Both the position numbers and the translations under genes were made by a program. Positions 54,663 to 62,444 of a stretch of 64,000 bases of DNA are shown here, in pieces. The notes below the pieces were generated by a model that ran no database searches, had not been told where the DNA came from, and saw only the letters and a program-made list of their open reading frames with translations. Origin of the DNA: Maribacter algarum (ex Lu et al. 2025) (nom. illeg.) (GTDB lineage Bacteria > Bacteroidota > Bacteroidia > Flavobacteriales > Flavobacteriaceae); assembly GCA_947495915.1 (NCBI GenBank), contig CANMAW010000008.1, positions 62,001-126,000 on the forward strand. Reading direction: 5' to 3'. Numbering within the stretch: the first letter of the stretch is position 1; the number at the start of each line of letters is the position of its first letter.

Positions 54663-55058
54663 ATGACATTAACAGAAATAAACCCTAAAGGTAACTTTGA
54701 TACTTGGAAAAAAGATAAACTGAATGAAGTGAAAAATGATCAATTTAGTTCTAATCTTGGCAAACCCTTGTTTGAAAATAATTCCATAAAACTCTGGGAA
54801 ATTCAATTAAAACCTTCAGAAACAACGCCTTTTAGAAGGCATACTCAAAATTATAGTGCAACTAGCTTTTCAGATGGCCTCATGGTCTCTCGAAATACCA
54901 ATGGTAGAATTGTACTGATTCGATTAAAAAAAGGAGATAACCTTTATTTCGAATGTCAACAACAAGAAATTATTCACGACCTTGAAAATATAGGTGAATC
55001 TACCATTAAAATCATTGTACTTGAAGAAAAACTAGTACAACAAAACAGCTATTTATAA
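54663..55058 (+). CDS. Hypothetical cupin-like small protein
   Basis: 131 residues from the ATG at 54663; a TTG 24 bp upstream is less likely. The C-terminal 75 residues have a beta-rich pattern (IKLWEIQLKPSETTPFRRHTQNYSATSFSDGLMVSRN, GRIVLIRLKKGDNLYFE, EIIHDLENIGESTIKIIVLEEK) resembling a small cupin barrel, with His68-type residues but no full metal motif. Cytoplasmic. Stands alone. Function unknown. Confidence 0.6.
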   Translation: MTLTEINPKGNFDTWKKDKLNEVKNDQFSSNLGKPLFENNSIKLWEIQLKPSETTPFRRHTQNYSATSFSDGLMVSRNTNGRIVLIRLKKGDNLYFECQQQEIIHDLENIGESTIKIIVLEEKLVQQNSYL

Positions 55059-55238
55059 GATTGCAAATTGAACTATAGTCATCTAAATATACTGCCTTTA
55101 ATACTTCTTGGCATGTACAATGACAAGTGAAAACGATAAGAGCTACCCCGATTACAAATTAAAAAATACTGGAAATCAGGTATTTTATTTTTTTAGGTAG
55201 ATTAATAATTTAGCGTAGAACATTAAACTATTATTGTA

Positions 55239-56057
55239 ATGAAATATTCTAAACTTCTCGTTCCCATATTTTTGGGAATGTTCCTCTCTTTAAGCGCGCA
55301 AAACGCTACCGACCAAATTCTTTTGCAAAATGGAGAAGTTATATCAGTTCATGTAAAAAAAATAGAGCCAAACACCATTACCTATAGTTATGAAGGAGAA
55401 GAATTAGAGAATGTAGTTAAAAAAAATGAGATCGCTAAAATAACATTCAAAAGTGGCCGCGAACAGCTTTTCAACCAGTCGGTAACTAAAACTATTAAAA
55501 GAAATGATTTTGAATATCCACCTATGAAAACCAACCAAGGTGCTGTTCTGCCATTTGAATTTGTTTTTGATGGAACTGCGGCTCCTGAAGAAGGTTTAGA
55601 GGCTCAAGAATATTATTATAACAACCTCATGCGCAAACCCGAAAGAAATACTATTACCTATCAAGATGCTGAACTTACCCTAAAAAGACTAAGGGCAGCT
55701 GGTATCCATGAAGCACAAGACATGAGAAGTTTCGAAATGACCGAAATTGCAAAAATTGTGGGTGCCGGAATACTGGTTACTGGCAAAATCACAGTTGATT
55801 ACCGAAGCACTACGTCTACTTCATCAGGGTCTACCACTACAAAAGTTGACACCAAAAAGAAAAAAGTAAAGTCATATTCTAGTGACTATAGCACTTCTAC
55901 AGATGAATTTAATACCAAGGTTCTTTTTAGAATTTATGATAAAAATGGAAACAAAATTATTGACGTAAAGCGTGTGCCCTTTATGGCATCTACACGCAAC
56001 AATTACATAACCGCTCTAAATTATTTAATGAAGCGTACACCTTATTATCAGAAATAA
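55239..56057 (+). CDS. Hypothetical secreted protein
   Basis: 272 residues with a signal peptide (LLVPIFLGMFLSLSAQ). Residues 25-75 (DQILLQNGEVISVHVKKIEPNTITYSYEGEE, KKNEIAKITFKSGREQLF) form a small beta domain common at the start of Bacteroidota secreted proteins. A segment near 155-185 (AAGIHEAQDMRSFEMTEIAKIVGAGILVTGKIT) resembles the CsgG/FlgO-like nucleotide-free fold used in outer-membrane lipoproteins. A S/T-rich and lysine-rich stretch follows (TTSTSSGSTTTKVDTKKKKVKS). Function unknown; stands alone. Confidence 0.68.
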   Translation: MKYSKLLVPIFLGMFLSLSAQNATDQILLQNGEVISVHVKKIEPNTITYSYEGEELENVVKKNEIAKITFKSGREQLFNQSVTKTIKRNDFEYPPMKTNQGAVLPFEFVFDGTAAPEEGLEAQEYYYNNLMRKPERNTITYQDAELTLKRLRAAGIHEAQDMRSFEMTEIAKIVGAGILVTGKITVDYRSTTSTSSGSTTTKVDTKKKKVKSYSSDYSTSTDEFNTKVLFRIYDKNGNKIIDVKRVPFMASTRNNYITALNYLMKRTPYYQK

Positions 56058-56249
56058 CCATTGTAAAATCAGCTAGCTGATTTTAGATATTTAATAATTT
56101 TAAATACACTATGTTCTAATTAAAACTAATGTAGAATTCACCTATGAACTAATACATGAACCAAAAATTTAATAATTGTAATTAGTCTATATTATTTACA
56201 AACGCTAAAATCTTTTCGCTTTTGGTTATGGTTTACCTATTTTTAATAA

Positions 56250-56885
56250 ATGAAGGTAATATCAACAAATATTGGGGAGCCCACAACGTTTATTTGGAAC
56301 GGAAAAGAAGAACAAACTGGAATCTTTAAAAAACCAGTTTCACAGGCCTTATACCTAACTAAAAACGATGTAAAAAATGATACCGTGATTGATAGGGTTC
56401 ATCACGGTGGTGTAAATAAAGCGTGCTATTTATTTGCCGCTGACAACTATGAATATTGGAAACAGCTTTATCCTGATTTAGATTGGGACTGGGGTATGTT
56501 TGGAGAAAATTTAACCATATCAGCACTTGATGAATCTACACTAAGAGTAGGCAACATTTATAAATTAGGAAAAGCTTTAGTACAAGTTTCACAACCTCGT
56601 GAGCCTTGTTATAAATTAGGTGTCCGCTTTGGCACACAACAAGTTCTCAAACAGTTTATTGAACATAATCGACCCGGTACTTATGTTCGTATTTTAGAGG
56701 AAGGAGAGGTTAAAACAGGTGATCAAATGATTCTTCAATCCGAATCTGAAAACGAATTAACCACCCAACAATTTTACCAATTGATGTTTATGAAGGAAAA
56801 ACCAAAAGAATTATTGCAACTTTTCATGGACAACCCCTCAGTGCCGGCATATAAAAAAGAGCGCTTTAAAAAATATTTAAACTAA
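56250..56885 (+). CDS. MOSC domain protein (YiiM-like)
   Basis: 211 residues. The MOSC beta-barrel is shown by DRVHHGGVNKACYLFAADNYEYW, WGMFGENLTISALDESTLRVGNIYKLG and VQVSQPREPCYKLGVRFG, where Cys near residue 114 would hold a molybdenum cofactor sulfur or ligand. E. coli YiiM reduces N-hydroxylated bases with a molybdenum cofactor, and a similar detoxification role is inferred. Only 7 bp separate it from the DUF885 peptidase, so the two and the DoxX-like gene form an operon. Confidence 0.9.
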   Translation: MKVISTNIGEPTTFIWNGKEEQTGIFKKPVSQALYLTKNDVKNDTVIDRVHHGGVNKACYLFAADNYEYWKQLYPDLDWDWGMFGENLTISALDESTLRVGNIYKLGKALVQVSQPREPCYKLGVRFGTQQVLKQFIEHNRPGTYVRILEEGEVKTGDQMILQSESENELTTQQFYQLMFMKEKPKELLQLFMDNPSVPAYKKERFKKYLN

Positions 56886-56892
56886 ACTCAAA

Positions 56893-58668
56893 ATGATGAA
56901 AAAGCATATTTTAGTGATCTTGTTAAGTCTGGGCGTAATTGCATGTAAAAACGAAAAAAAAGACCAAAAAACCGAGAATATTACTCCGATTTCGGAAGTT
57001 TTTGATGCCTATTATGAAGAAGGTCTTCAGCTGAATCCGCTCAGTGCTACCTTTGCAGGTGACAATAGATTTAATGACACATTACCGAATTTTTTAACTC
57101 CGGAATTCGAAGATCAATACAAAGCTTATTACACAAAGTATAAGTCACAACTTTCAGAATATCAAGATGCTACTCTTACTGATAGTGAGAAAATGACCAT
57201 TGCAATTTTGAATTGGGAGTGTGATATAAACCTTGAAACACTAGCTTTTGGAAGCTATACCCCTATTGATCAAATGTGGTCAATGAACCTTATGATAGGT
57301 CAACTTGCTAGTGGCGCTAGTGCGCAGCCTTTTGAAACGGTTCAAGATTACCACAATTGGCTTTCGCGACTTGAAGATTATTCAGCTTGGTTGAATTCGG
57401 CAAAGACAAAAATGGAGGAAGGTATTGAGGTAGGCAATGTATTACCCAAATCATTGATAAAAAAAGTAATTCCGCAATTAGCGAGTGTCGTAACGCCTAA
57501 ACTAGAAGACAATTTGTTTTATAGTCCGGTAAAAAACTTTCCTGAGAACTTCAATGACGAAGAAAAAGCAGCTTTAACGAAAGCATATTCACAAATCATC
57601 ATCGATAAAATTGTGCCTAGTTACAAAGCATTACATGATTTTATGAATTCTGATTATATGGCTGCTGGTCGTGAAACTAGCGGTATTGAGGGAATTCCTG
57701 ATGGAAAAAAGTATTACGCACATCAAATAAAGTTGTATACCACTACTTCTATGACGGCTGCTGAAATTCATCAACTAGGACTTGATGAAGTCGCCAGAAT
57801 TTCCTCAGAAATGGAAAAAGTAAAAGAAAAAGTAGGTTTTAAGGGTGATTTAAAGGCATTTTTTAATGAAGTTCGAAACAAAAAAGAATTGATGCCTTTT
57901 ACTGATCCGCAACAGGTTATTGATAATTTCAATGCTATTCATGCAAAGATGAAACCCCAAGTAGACAAGCTTTTTGGGAAACAACCAAAGACACCTTTCG
58001 AAGTGCGACGCACCGAAGCATTTCGTGAAGCTTCAGCAAGTGCAGAATATAATCCTGGTTCGGTTGATGGCACAAGACCTGGTATTTTTTATGTTCCGAT
58101 ACCTGATGTGACAAAATATAATGTCTATTCTGATGAAGACCTTTTTCTACATGAGGCAATACCTGGCCATCATTTTCAAATATCTTTAACTCAAGAAAAC
58201 GAAGAGTTACCAAAATTCAGAAAAACATTATGGTATAGTGCATATGGTGAAGGTTGGGCCTTATACACAGAATCACTAGGTGAGGAATTAGGTTTATATG
58301 ATGACCCTTATCAGTATTTTGGAATGTTGGGGGCTGAAATGCATCGCGCAATTCGTTTGGTTGTTGACACTGGTCTTCATTCAAAAGGATGGACAAGAGA
58401 GCAAGCAATTCAATATTCTTTAGATAACGAAGCGGAATCTGAAGCTAGTATTACCTCAGAAATAGAAAGATATATGGCCAACCCAGGGCAAGCCTTATCT
58501 TATAAAATAGGGCAATTAAAAATACGTGAGCTTAGAATTAAAGCAGAAACAAGCATGGGTGATGCTTTTGACATTAAAGAATTTCACCATCAAATCTTAG
58601 AAACTGGTTGTGTGCCTTTAGCATTATTAGAAGATAAAATCAATAATTGGATAAATTCAAATAAATAA
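56893..58668 (+). CDS. DUF885 family lipoprotein (predicted zinc peptidase)
   Basis: A 591-residue exported protein with lipobox GVIAC (Cys18). The DUF885 family is marked by the zinc-binding LHEAIPGHHFQISL (HExxPGHH) near residue 417, with WYSAYGEGWALYTESLGEELGLY after it supplying the third ligand. SSEYNPGSVDGTRPGIF-like residues precede it. Relatives are predicted metallo-carboxypeptidases of the envelope. The gene is the second of a three-gene operon; its stop overlaps the DoxX-like start by 1 bp. Confidence 0.92.
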   Translation: MMKKHILVILLSLGVIACKNEKKDQKTENITPISEVFDAYYEEGLQLNPLSATFAGDNRFNDTLPNFLTPEFEDQYKAYYTKYKSQLSEYQDATLTDSEKMTIAILNWECDINLETLAFGSYTPIDQMWSMNLMIGQLASGASAQPFETVQDYHNWLSRLEDYSAWLNSAKTKMEEGIEVGNVLPKSLIKKVIPQLASVVTPKLEDNLFYSPVKNFPENFNDEEKAALTKAYSQIIIDKIVPSYKALHDFMNSDYMAAGRETSGIEGIPDGKKYYAHQIKLYTTTSMTAAEIHQLGLDEVARISSEMEKVKEKVGFKGDLKAFFNEVRNKKELMPFTDPQQVIDNFNAIHAKMKPQVDKLFGKQPKTPFEVRRTEAFREASASAEYNPGSVDGTRPGIFYVPIPDVTKYNVYSDEDLFLHEAIPGHHFQISLTQENEELPKFRKTLWYSAYGEGWALYTESLGEELGLYDDPYQYFGMLGAEMHRAIRLVVDTGLHSKGWTREQAIQYSLDNEAESEASITSEIERYMANPGQALSYKIGQLKIRELRIKAETSMGDAFDIKEFHHQILETGCVPLALLEDKINNWINSNK

Positions 58669-59021
58669 TGCAGTACCCTTGGCATCTTTATGTAATGGGT
58701 GGGCTTTATTTTATTGCAGGTATAATGCATTTTGTTAAACCCAGAATGTATCAGCGTATCATACCTAAATATATGCCAAACCACAAATTACTGGTGCTTT
58801 TAAGTGGCGTCGCAGAGATTATCTTAGGAGTTTCAATTTGTATTCCGGCTACCAAAGATGTTTCAATTTATGGTATTATTGCAATGCTCCTTATTTTTTT
58901 AACGGTGCATTTTCATATGCTTTTTGTAAAGAGTGCTGCCATGGGACTACCTCAATGGGTTTTAATTTTAAGAATACCTCTGCAGTTTGTATTGATCTAT
59001 TGGGCTTATACCTATTTATAA
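58668..59021 (+). CDS. DoxX-like small membrane protein
   Basis: 117 residues with four hydrophobic helices (LYVMGGLYFIAGIMHFV, LLVLLSGVAEIILGVSIC, IYGIIAMLLIFLTVHFHMLFV, LILRIPLQFVLIYWAYTYL). GGLYFIAGIMHFVKPRMYQRIIP and SGVAEIILG are typical of the DoxX/MauE-like group. It starts in the stop codon of the DUF885 gene (TAATG) and closes the operon. Function uncertain. Confidence 0.83.
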   Translation: MQYPWHLYVMGGLYFIAGIMHFVKPRMYQRIIPKYMPNHKLLVLLSGVAEIILGVSICIPATKDVSIYGIIAMLLIFLTVHFHMLFVKSAAMGLPQWVLILRIPLQFVLIYWAYTYL

Positions 59022-59027
59022 ATAAAA

Positions 59028-59063
59028 AAACTCCCAAAATCATTAAGATCATGGGAGTTTTTA
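59028..59063. terminator. Bidirectional terminator between convergent genes
   Basis: AAACTCCCA and TGGGAGTTT form a 9-bp stem over a 15-base loop, with A7 before and T5 after. It serves the MOSC-DUF885-DoxX operon and the convergent secreted-protein gene. Confidence 0.78.
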
Positions 59064-59080
59064 CTCAACTTAAACCAACT

Positions 59081-59662
59081 TTATTTTACAACGATATTTT
59101 CAAAATAAGTATCGTTACTATCTGCTACTACTACTTGATAAGTGTCATCATAAGCTCCATCAAAATTGAAAACTTTTCCAACAAGGGCTTCGTCTTTTAC
59201 TGTTTCTTCAAAAACAACTCGATTTGCGCTATCAGTGATAGTAATTTTAACTGCTTTTTTCTCAAGATTCAAAAGGTTTAAATAAACCATTTTACCTGAT
59301 TTTCTAAAAACCGGCTTAGCGTTTTCATGACGATCTTTAATTGCTACGTTAAAATCTCCTAACTCAATATTGTAAACAATTTCTTTAAGGTCATTCTCTA
59401 CCTCTAAGTAGAACATTCCTTTTTCAAGTTTACTCAAGTCAAATCGCTTCAAGTACATTTCTTTATTGGTAACATCTTCAGAAAATATCACATTTCCGTC
59501 AGCGTCAACCAAGCGAATAGCTGTTTCTTGATTATTAGTATCTAAAGAGAAGGTTAGACTTTTTGTTGCATTTGGCGTCAATCCTAACTTTGTTTCTGAT
59601 GCATTAATTGAAGTTGTTAAGAATAATGCAATAACTGCTGTTAATTTAAATACATTTTTCAT
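59081..59662 (-). CDS. Hypothetical secreted beta-sandwich protein
   Basis: 193 residues with a signal peptide (MKNVFKLTAVIALFLTTSINAS). Two repeated beta-sandwich halves are visible: IRLVDADGNVIFSEDVTNKEMYLKRFDLSKLEKGMFYLEVEND and VKITITDSANRVVFEETVKDEALVGKVFNFDGAYDDTYQVVVADS. Both resemble the C-terminal sorting-type domains of type 9 secretion cargo or DUF3244 proteins. It is divergent from the AraC regulator at 59882 and has its own -7 box. Function unknown. Confidence 0.72.
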   Translation of the reverse strand: MKNVFKLTAVIALFLTTSINASETKLGLTPNATKSLTFSLDTNNQETAIRLVDADGNVIFSEDVTNKEMYLKRFDLSKLEKGMFYLEVENDLKEIVYNIELGDFNVAIKDRHENAKPVFRKSGKMVYLNLLNLEKKAVKITITDSANRVVFEETVKDEALVGKVFNFDGAYDDTYQVVVADSNDTYFENIVVK

Positions 59663-59719
59663 AATTACTTGTTTTTAAAACTGCCTTGCGACAGCATAGG
59701 TTAATACTTTTGTTCGAAA

Positions 59720-59727
59720 CAAAGGTA
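59720..59727 (-). promoter_or_regulatory. -7 promoter box of the secreted beta-sandwich gene
   Basis: TACCTTTG on the minus strand, an exact consensus match, 57 nt before the ATG at 59662. Confidence 0.55.
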
Positions 59728-59794
59728 TATCAGGAATAAGGCACTCACTACACCAGATTTTGCCGATTTATATTCTATTTTAACCATGCTGACA

Positions 59795-59843
59795 GGTAAT
59801 TTTACACATAAAGGTAATATATCACATATTTAGGGTAATTTTG
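59795..59843 (+). promoter_or_regulatory. Promoter and GGTAAT direct repeats upstream of the AraC gene
   Basis: GGTAAT occurs at 59795-59800, 59813-59818 and 59834-59839 (spacing 18 and 21 bp), and the last copy runs into an exact -7 box TAATTTTG (59836-59843). Direct repeats at two-turn spacing suit AraC-type binding and may mark autoregulation of the AraC-alkB pair. The ATG is 38 bp downstream. Confidence 0.45.
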
Positions 59844-59881
59844 TAGATAATTGTACGTTATGACAGAAGTAACTTTATATT

Positions 59882-60766
59882 ATGAATACAACAATTACTA
59901 AACAAAAACCCTCGTTTGAAATTATTGAACCAGGGTTTGGGCATTCTTATTTATATCAAAAATTTGATTCTTCAAAAAACAATAAAGACACGGTGTGGCA
60001 TTACCACCCCGAAATTGAATTGGTTTATGTGAAAGGAGGGTCTGGAAAAAGGCAAATTGGTAGCCATATCTCTTATTATTCGAATGGTGACCTTATGTTA
60101 ATAGGTAGTAACCTACCTCATTGCGGTTTTACCGATATATTAACGGGTAATGATTGTGAAGTGGTGGTGCAAATGAAACAAGATTTTCTAGGTGCCAATT
60201 TCTTTGATATTCCTGAAATGAGAAATATTCAACAGCTCTTTGAAATGGCCAAGGGTGGAATAGCATTTACTGGTAACACAAAATTAAAAATTGGTGATAA
60301 AATGGAGGTGCTTGAATATCAAGATGATTTTCAAAGACTACTTTCAATATTAAATATTCTAAATACCTTAGGAAAATCTAAAGAGTTTACCATATTAAAT
60401 GGTGACGGCTTCTCTTTAGAAACTGAAGTTAAAGACAATGATAGAATCAATGTTGTTTTTAATCATGTAAAAAATAATTTTAAAGAAGAAATTACACTTG
60501 AAGAAATTGCAGGTATGGTAAGTATGACCGTACCATCATTTTGTAGGTATTTCAAAAAAATCACTAACAAGACCTTTACCAAATTTGTAAATGAGTATCG
60601 ACTCGTACATGCTTCAAAATTATTGGCTGAGCAAAATTTAAGTATTACTGATATTTGTTTTGAAAGCGGATTCAATAACTTTTCTCATTTTAACAAATCG
60701 TTTAAGGCTTTTACGGGTCAAAATCCCTCAGAATATAGAAATCAATTGAAAAATGTCATTACTTAA
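59882..60766 (+). CDS. AraC family regulator with N-terminal cupin domain
   Basis: 294 residues. The first 110 form a cupin-like sensor (VWHYHPEIELVYVKGGSGKRQIGSHISYYSNGDLMLIGSNLPH). The C-terminal 100 are the AraC double helix-turn-helix (ITLEEIAGMVSMTVPSFCRYFKKITNKTFTKFVNEYRLVHASKLL and ITDICFESGFNNFSHFNKSFKAFTGQNPSEYR). Such proteins usually sense small sugars or metabolites. Its stop overlaps the alkB start by 1 bp, so regulator and repair enzyme are co-expressed. Confidence 0.92.
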   Translation: MNTTITKQKPSFEIIEPGFGHSYLYQKFDSSKNNKDTVWHYHPEIELVYVKGGSGKRQIGSHISYYSNGDLMLIGSNLPHCGFTDILTGNDCEVVVQMKQDFLGANFFDIPEMRNIQQLFEMAKGGIAFTGNTKLKIGDKMEVLEYQDDFQRLLSILNILNTLGKSKEFTILNGDGFSLETEVKDNDRINVVFNHVKNNFKEEITLEEIAGMVSMTVPSFCRYFKKITNKTFTKFVNEYRLVHASKLLAEQNLSITDICFESGFNNFSHFNKSFKAFTGQNPSEYRNQLKNVIT

Positions 60767-61365
60767 TGAATTCTTTGTTTTCTGAATCTTATAATTTAAA
60801 TCTTATTGATAGCGATATATCGTATTATCCTAATTTTATATCGACCGATAAGGCCGATACGTATTTTGAAGTATTTAAAAATACCATTCCATGGCAACAA
60901 GATGATATTCAAATTTTTGGTAAAGTATATGCTCAACCTAGGCTAACAGCCCTCTTTGGGGAAAAGGGTAAACCCTATGGATATTCAGGTATAACCATGA
61001 TGCCCCAATCGTTTACTTCAGAGTTATTAGCTATCAAAACATTACTTGAAACTAAAGTTGCAATACATTTTAATACATGCCTACTAAATCTTTATCGAGA
61101 TGGTAATGATAGTAATGGATGGCATGCAGACAATGAAAAGGAATTGGGTGAAAATCCGGCAATTGCATCGATTACATTGGGTCAAGAACGTTATTTTCAT
61201 CTAAAACATCGCACTCAAAAAGAACTGAAACATAAATTACTACTAGAACATGGTAGTTTGCTATTAATGCAGGGCAAGACACAGCACCATTGGTTACATC
61301 AAATACCAAAAACCAAAAAAATTATTAAAGAAAGAATCAATCTTACGTTTAGAGTGGTTTATTAA
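60766..61365 (+). CDS. alkB: AlkB-like Fe(II)/2-oxoglutarate dioxygenase
   Basis: A 199-residue DNA/RNA repair enzyme that removes 1-methyladenine and 3-methylcytosine damage by oxidation. Iron ligands are His and Asp in GWHADNEKELG and the distal His in MQGKTQHHWLHQIPKT. The 2-oxoglutarate and substrate arginines are in RINLTFRVVY at the C-terminus. SITLGQERYFHLKHR and the lid PYGYSGITMMP are typical of the short AlkB/ALKBH2-like form. It starts in the stop codon of the AraC regulator and is closed by a terminator. Confidence 0.93.
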   Translation: MNSLFSESYNLNLIDSDISYYPNFISTDKADTYFEVFKNTIPWQQDDIQIFGKVYAQPRLTALFGEKGKPYGYSGITMMPQSFTSELLAIKTLLETKVAIHFNTCLLNLYRDGNDSNGWHADNEKELGENPAIASITLGQERYFHLKHRTQKELKHKLLLEHGSLLLMQGKTQHHWLHQIPKTKKIIKERINLTFRVVY

Positions 61366-61384
61366 ATCAAACGAAACTTAAAGG

Positions 61385-61422
61385 CATAAAAAAGCGGTCA
61401 TTTCAAAAGGACCGCTTTTTTA
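61385..61422 (+). terminator. Terminator of the AraC-alkB operon
   Basis: AAAAAAGCGGTC pairs with GACCGCTTTTTT around a nine- to ten-base loop, about 22 bp after the alkB stop. Likely bidirectional. Confidence 0.88.
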
Positions 61423-61565
61423 AAACCCTATCTTAGAGTTAGATACTATCTTTAGCATTCGGGCAGTTATGCTAATGTACTCACATCGTAACTTCCCTAT
61501 TATAACTTCAAATCTTATGCCAAGGTATTCTTTTTCGATGAAATATTGATTTATGGGGTAAAATA

Positions 61566-62342
61566 CTATTTATATAAGTCGTTTAATATTTTTGCTAGCC
61601 TCAATCCTCCTTTTTGCAATTGAACTTCAACAGTTCCCCACCAATCATAACTATACCTATAACGAAGTTTATCTCCTGTAGCTACAGAACTGTAAATCTT
61701 ATTCGCAACATCTTGAGATTCTTCTACCCAATCATAAATAGTACCTTGTTGAATACTTTTCTTTTGCTTTTTTGTTAATCGAGGTAATGAAGCTGTAAGC
61801 TCAGTATAGCTTAACCCATAATCATCGATCATATTAGAATCCCACACTCTATGTAAATTGCTACCTTCTTTAAACCACTGTACTTGAATATCATTTCCAC
61901 CTTTATCTTCTAAACGACCTACATGCATTGGCTGATGTAAATCACCCACCAAATGAACAAGCATTTTCAAATAAAAGATCTTATCTGTCTTGCTACTTTC
62001 TTTATCCTTAATAATTGAAACACATTTTTCAATGCCAATAATTAAATCTCCATACTTACTGGGTTCTACATCAATGTATTCTTTGTCCGAAGGAAAATTC
62101 AAATAATGCCAAGCGCTAAATTTACGAAACTGTTTATCTGCTTTGATTTCATCAGCAAAAGTAGATACAGTAGCTAAACTTTCACCAGATAACAATTTGT
62201 CAATTGCTTTACGCGCTTTTCGAGATAAATGCTGTTCAGCGATTTCACCTGTTGTTCGATGGCCAGTTTTTGACCAAACCATATCATTACTAAAAGCAAA
62301 CTGACAAGTGACTAATAATATAACTGCTATAAACTTCGTCAT
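61566..62342 (-). CDS. S1/P1 nuclease family protein
   Basis: A 258-residue secreted zinc nuclease. The signal peptide (MTKFIAVILLVTCQFAFS) precedes a mature N-terminal Trp region (NDMVWSKTGHRTTGEIAEQHL). Zinc ligands are spread over SAWHYLNFP, LVHLVGDLHQPMHVG and GGNDIQVQWF...NLHRVWDSNMID, as in P1 nuclease with its three-zinc site. It cleaves single-stranded DNA or RNA outside the cytoplasm, for phosphate or nucleoside scavenging. Starts at 62342 or 62348 (MFMTKF) are both possible; the -7 box at 62356 slightly favours the shorter one. Confidence 0.93.
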   Translation of the reverse strand: MTKFIAVILLVTCQFAFSNDMVWSKTGHRTTGEIAEQHLSRKARKAIDKLLSGESLATVSTFADEIKADKQFRKFSAWHYLNFPSDKEYIDVEPSKYGDLIIGIEKCVSIIKDKESSKTDKIFYLKMLVHLVGDLHQPMHVGRLEDKGGNDIQVQWFKEGSNLHRVWDSNMIDDYGLSYTELTASLPRLTKKQKKSIQQGTIYDWVEESQDVANKIYSSVATGDKLRYRYSYDWWGTVEVQLQKGGLRLAKILNDLYK

Positions 62343-62355
62343 AAACATTTTTTTT

Positions 62356-62363
62356 CAAAAGTA
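62356..62363 (-). promoter_or_regulatory. -7 promoter box of the S1/P1 nuclease gene
   Basis: TACTTTTG on the minus strand, an exact consensus match, 13 nt before the ATG at 62342. Confidence 0.55.
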
Positions 62364-62444
62364 GGTAATGTACTTTAATCTAATGTTAACTGTTTATTTG
62401 ATTTATTTTTAAAGTATGATATTGCACCTTATATAAACCTACGC

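Noticed and set aside
57935-58408. Minus-strand frames within the DUF885 gene
   Set aside because: Shadow frames of a gene with a clear zinc motif.
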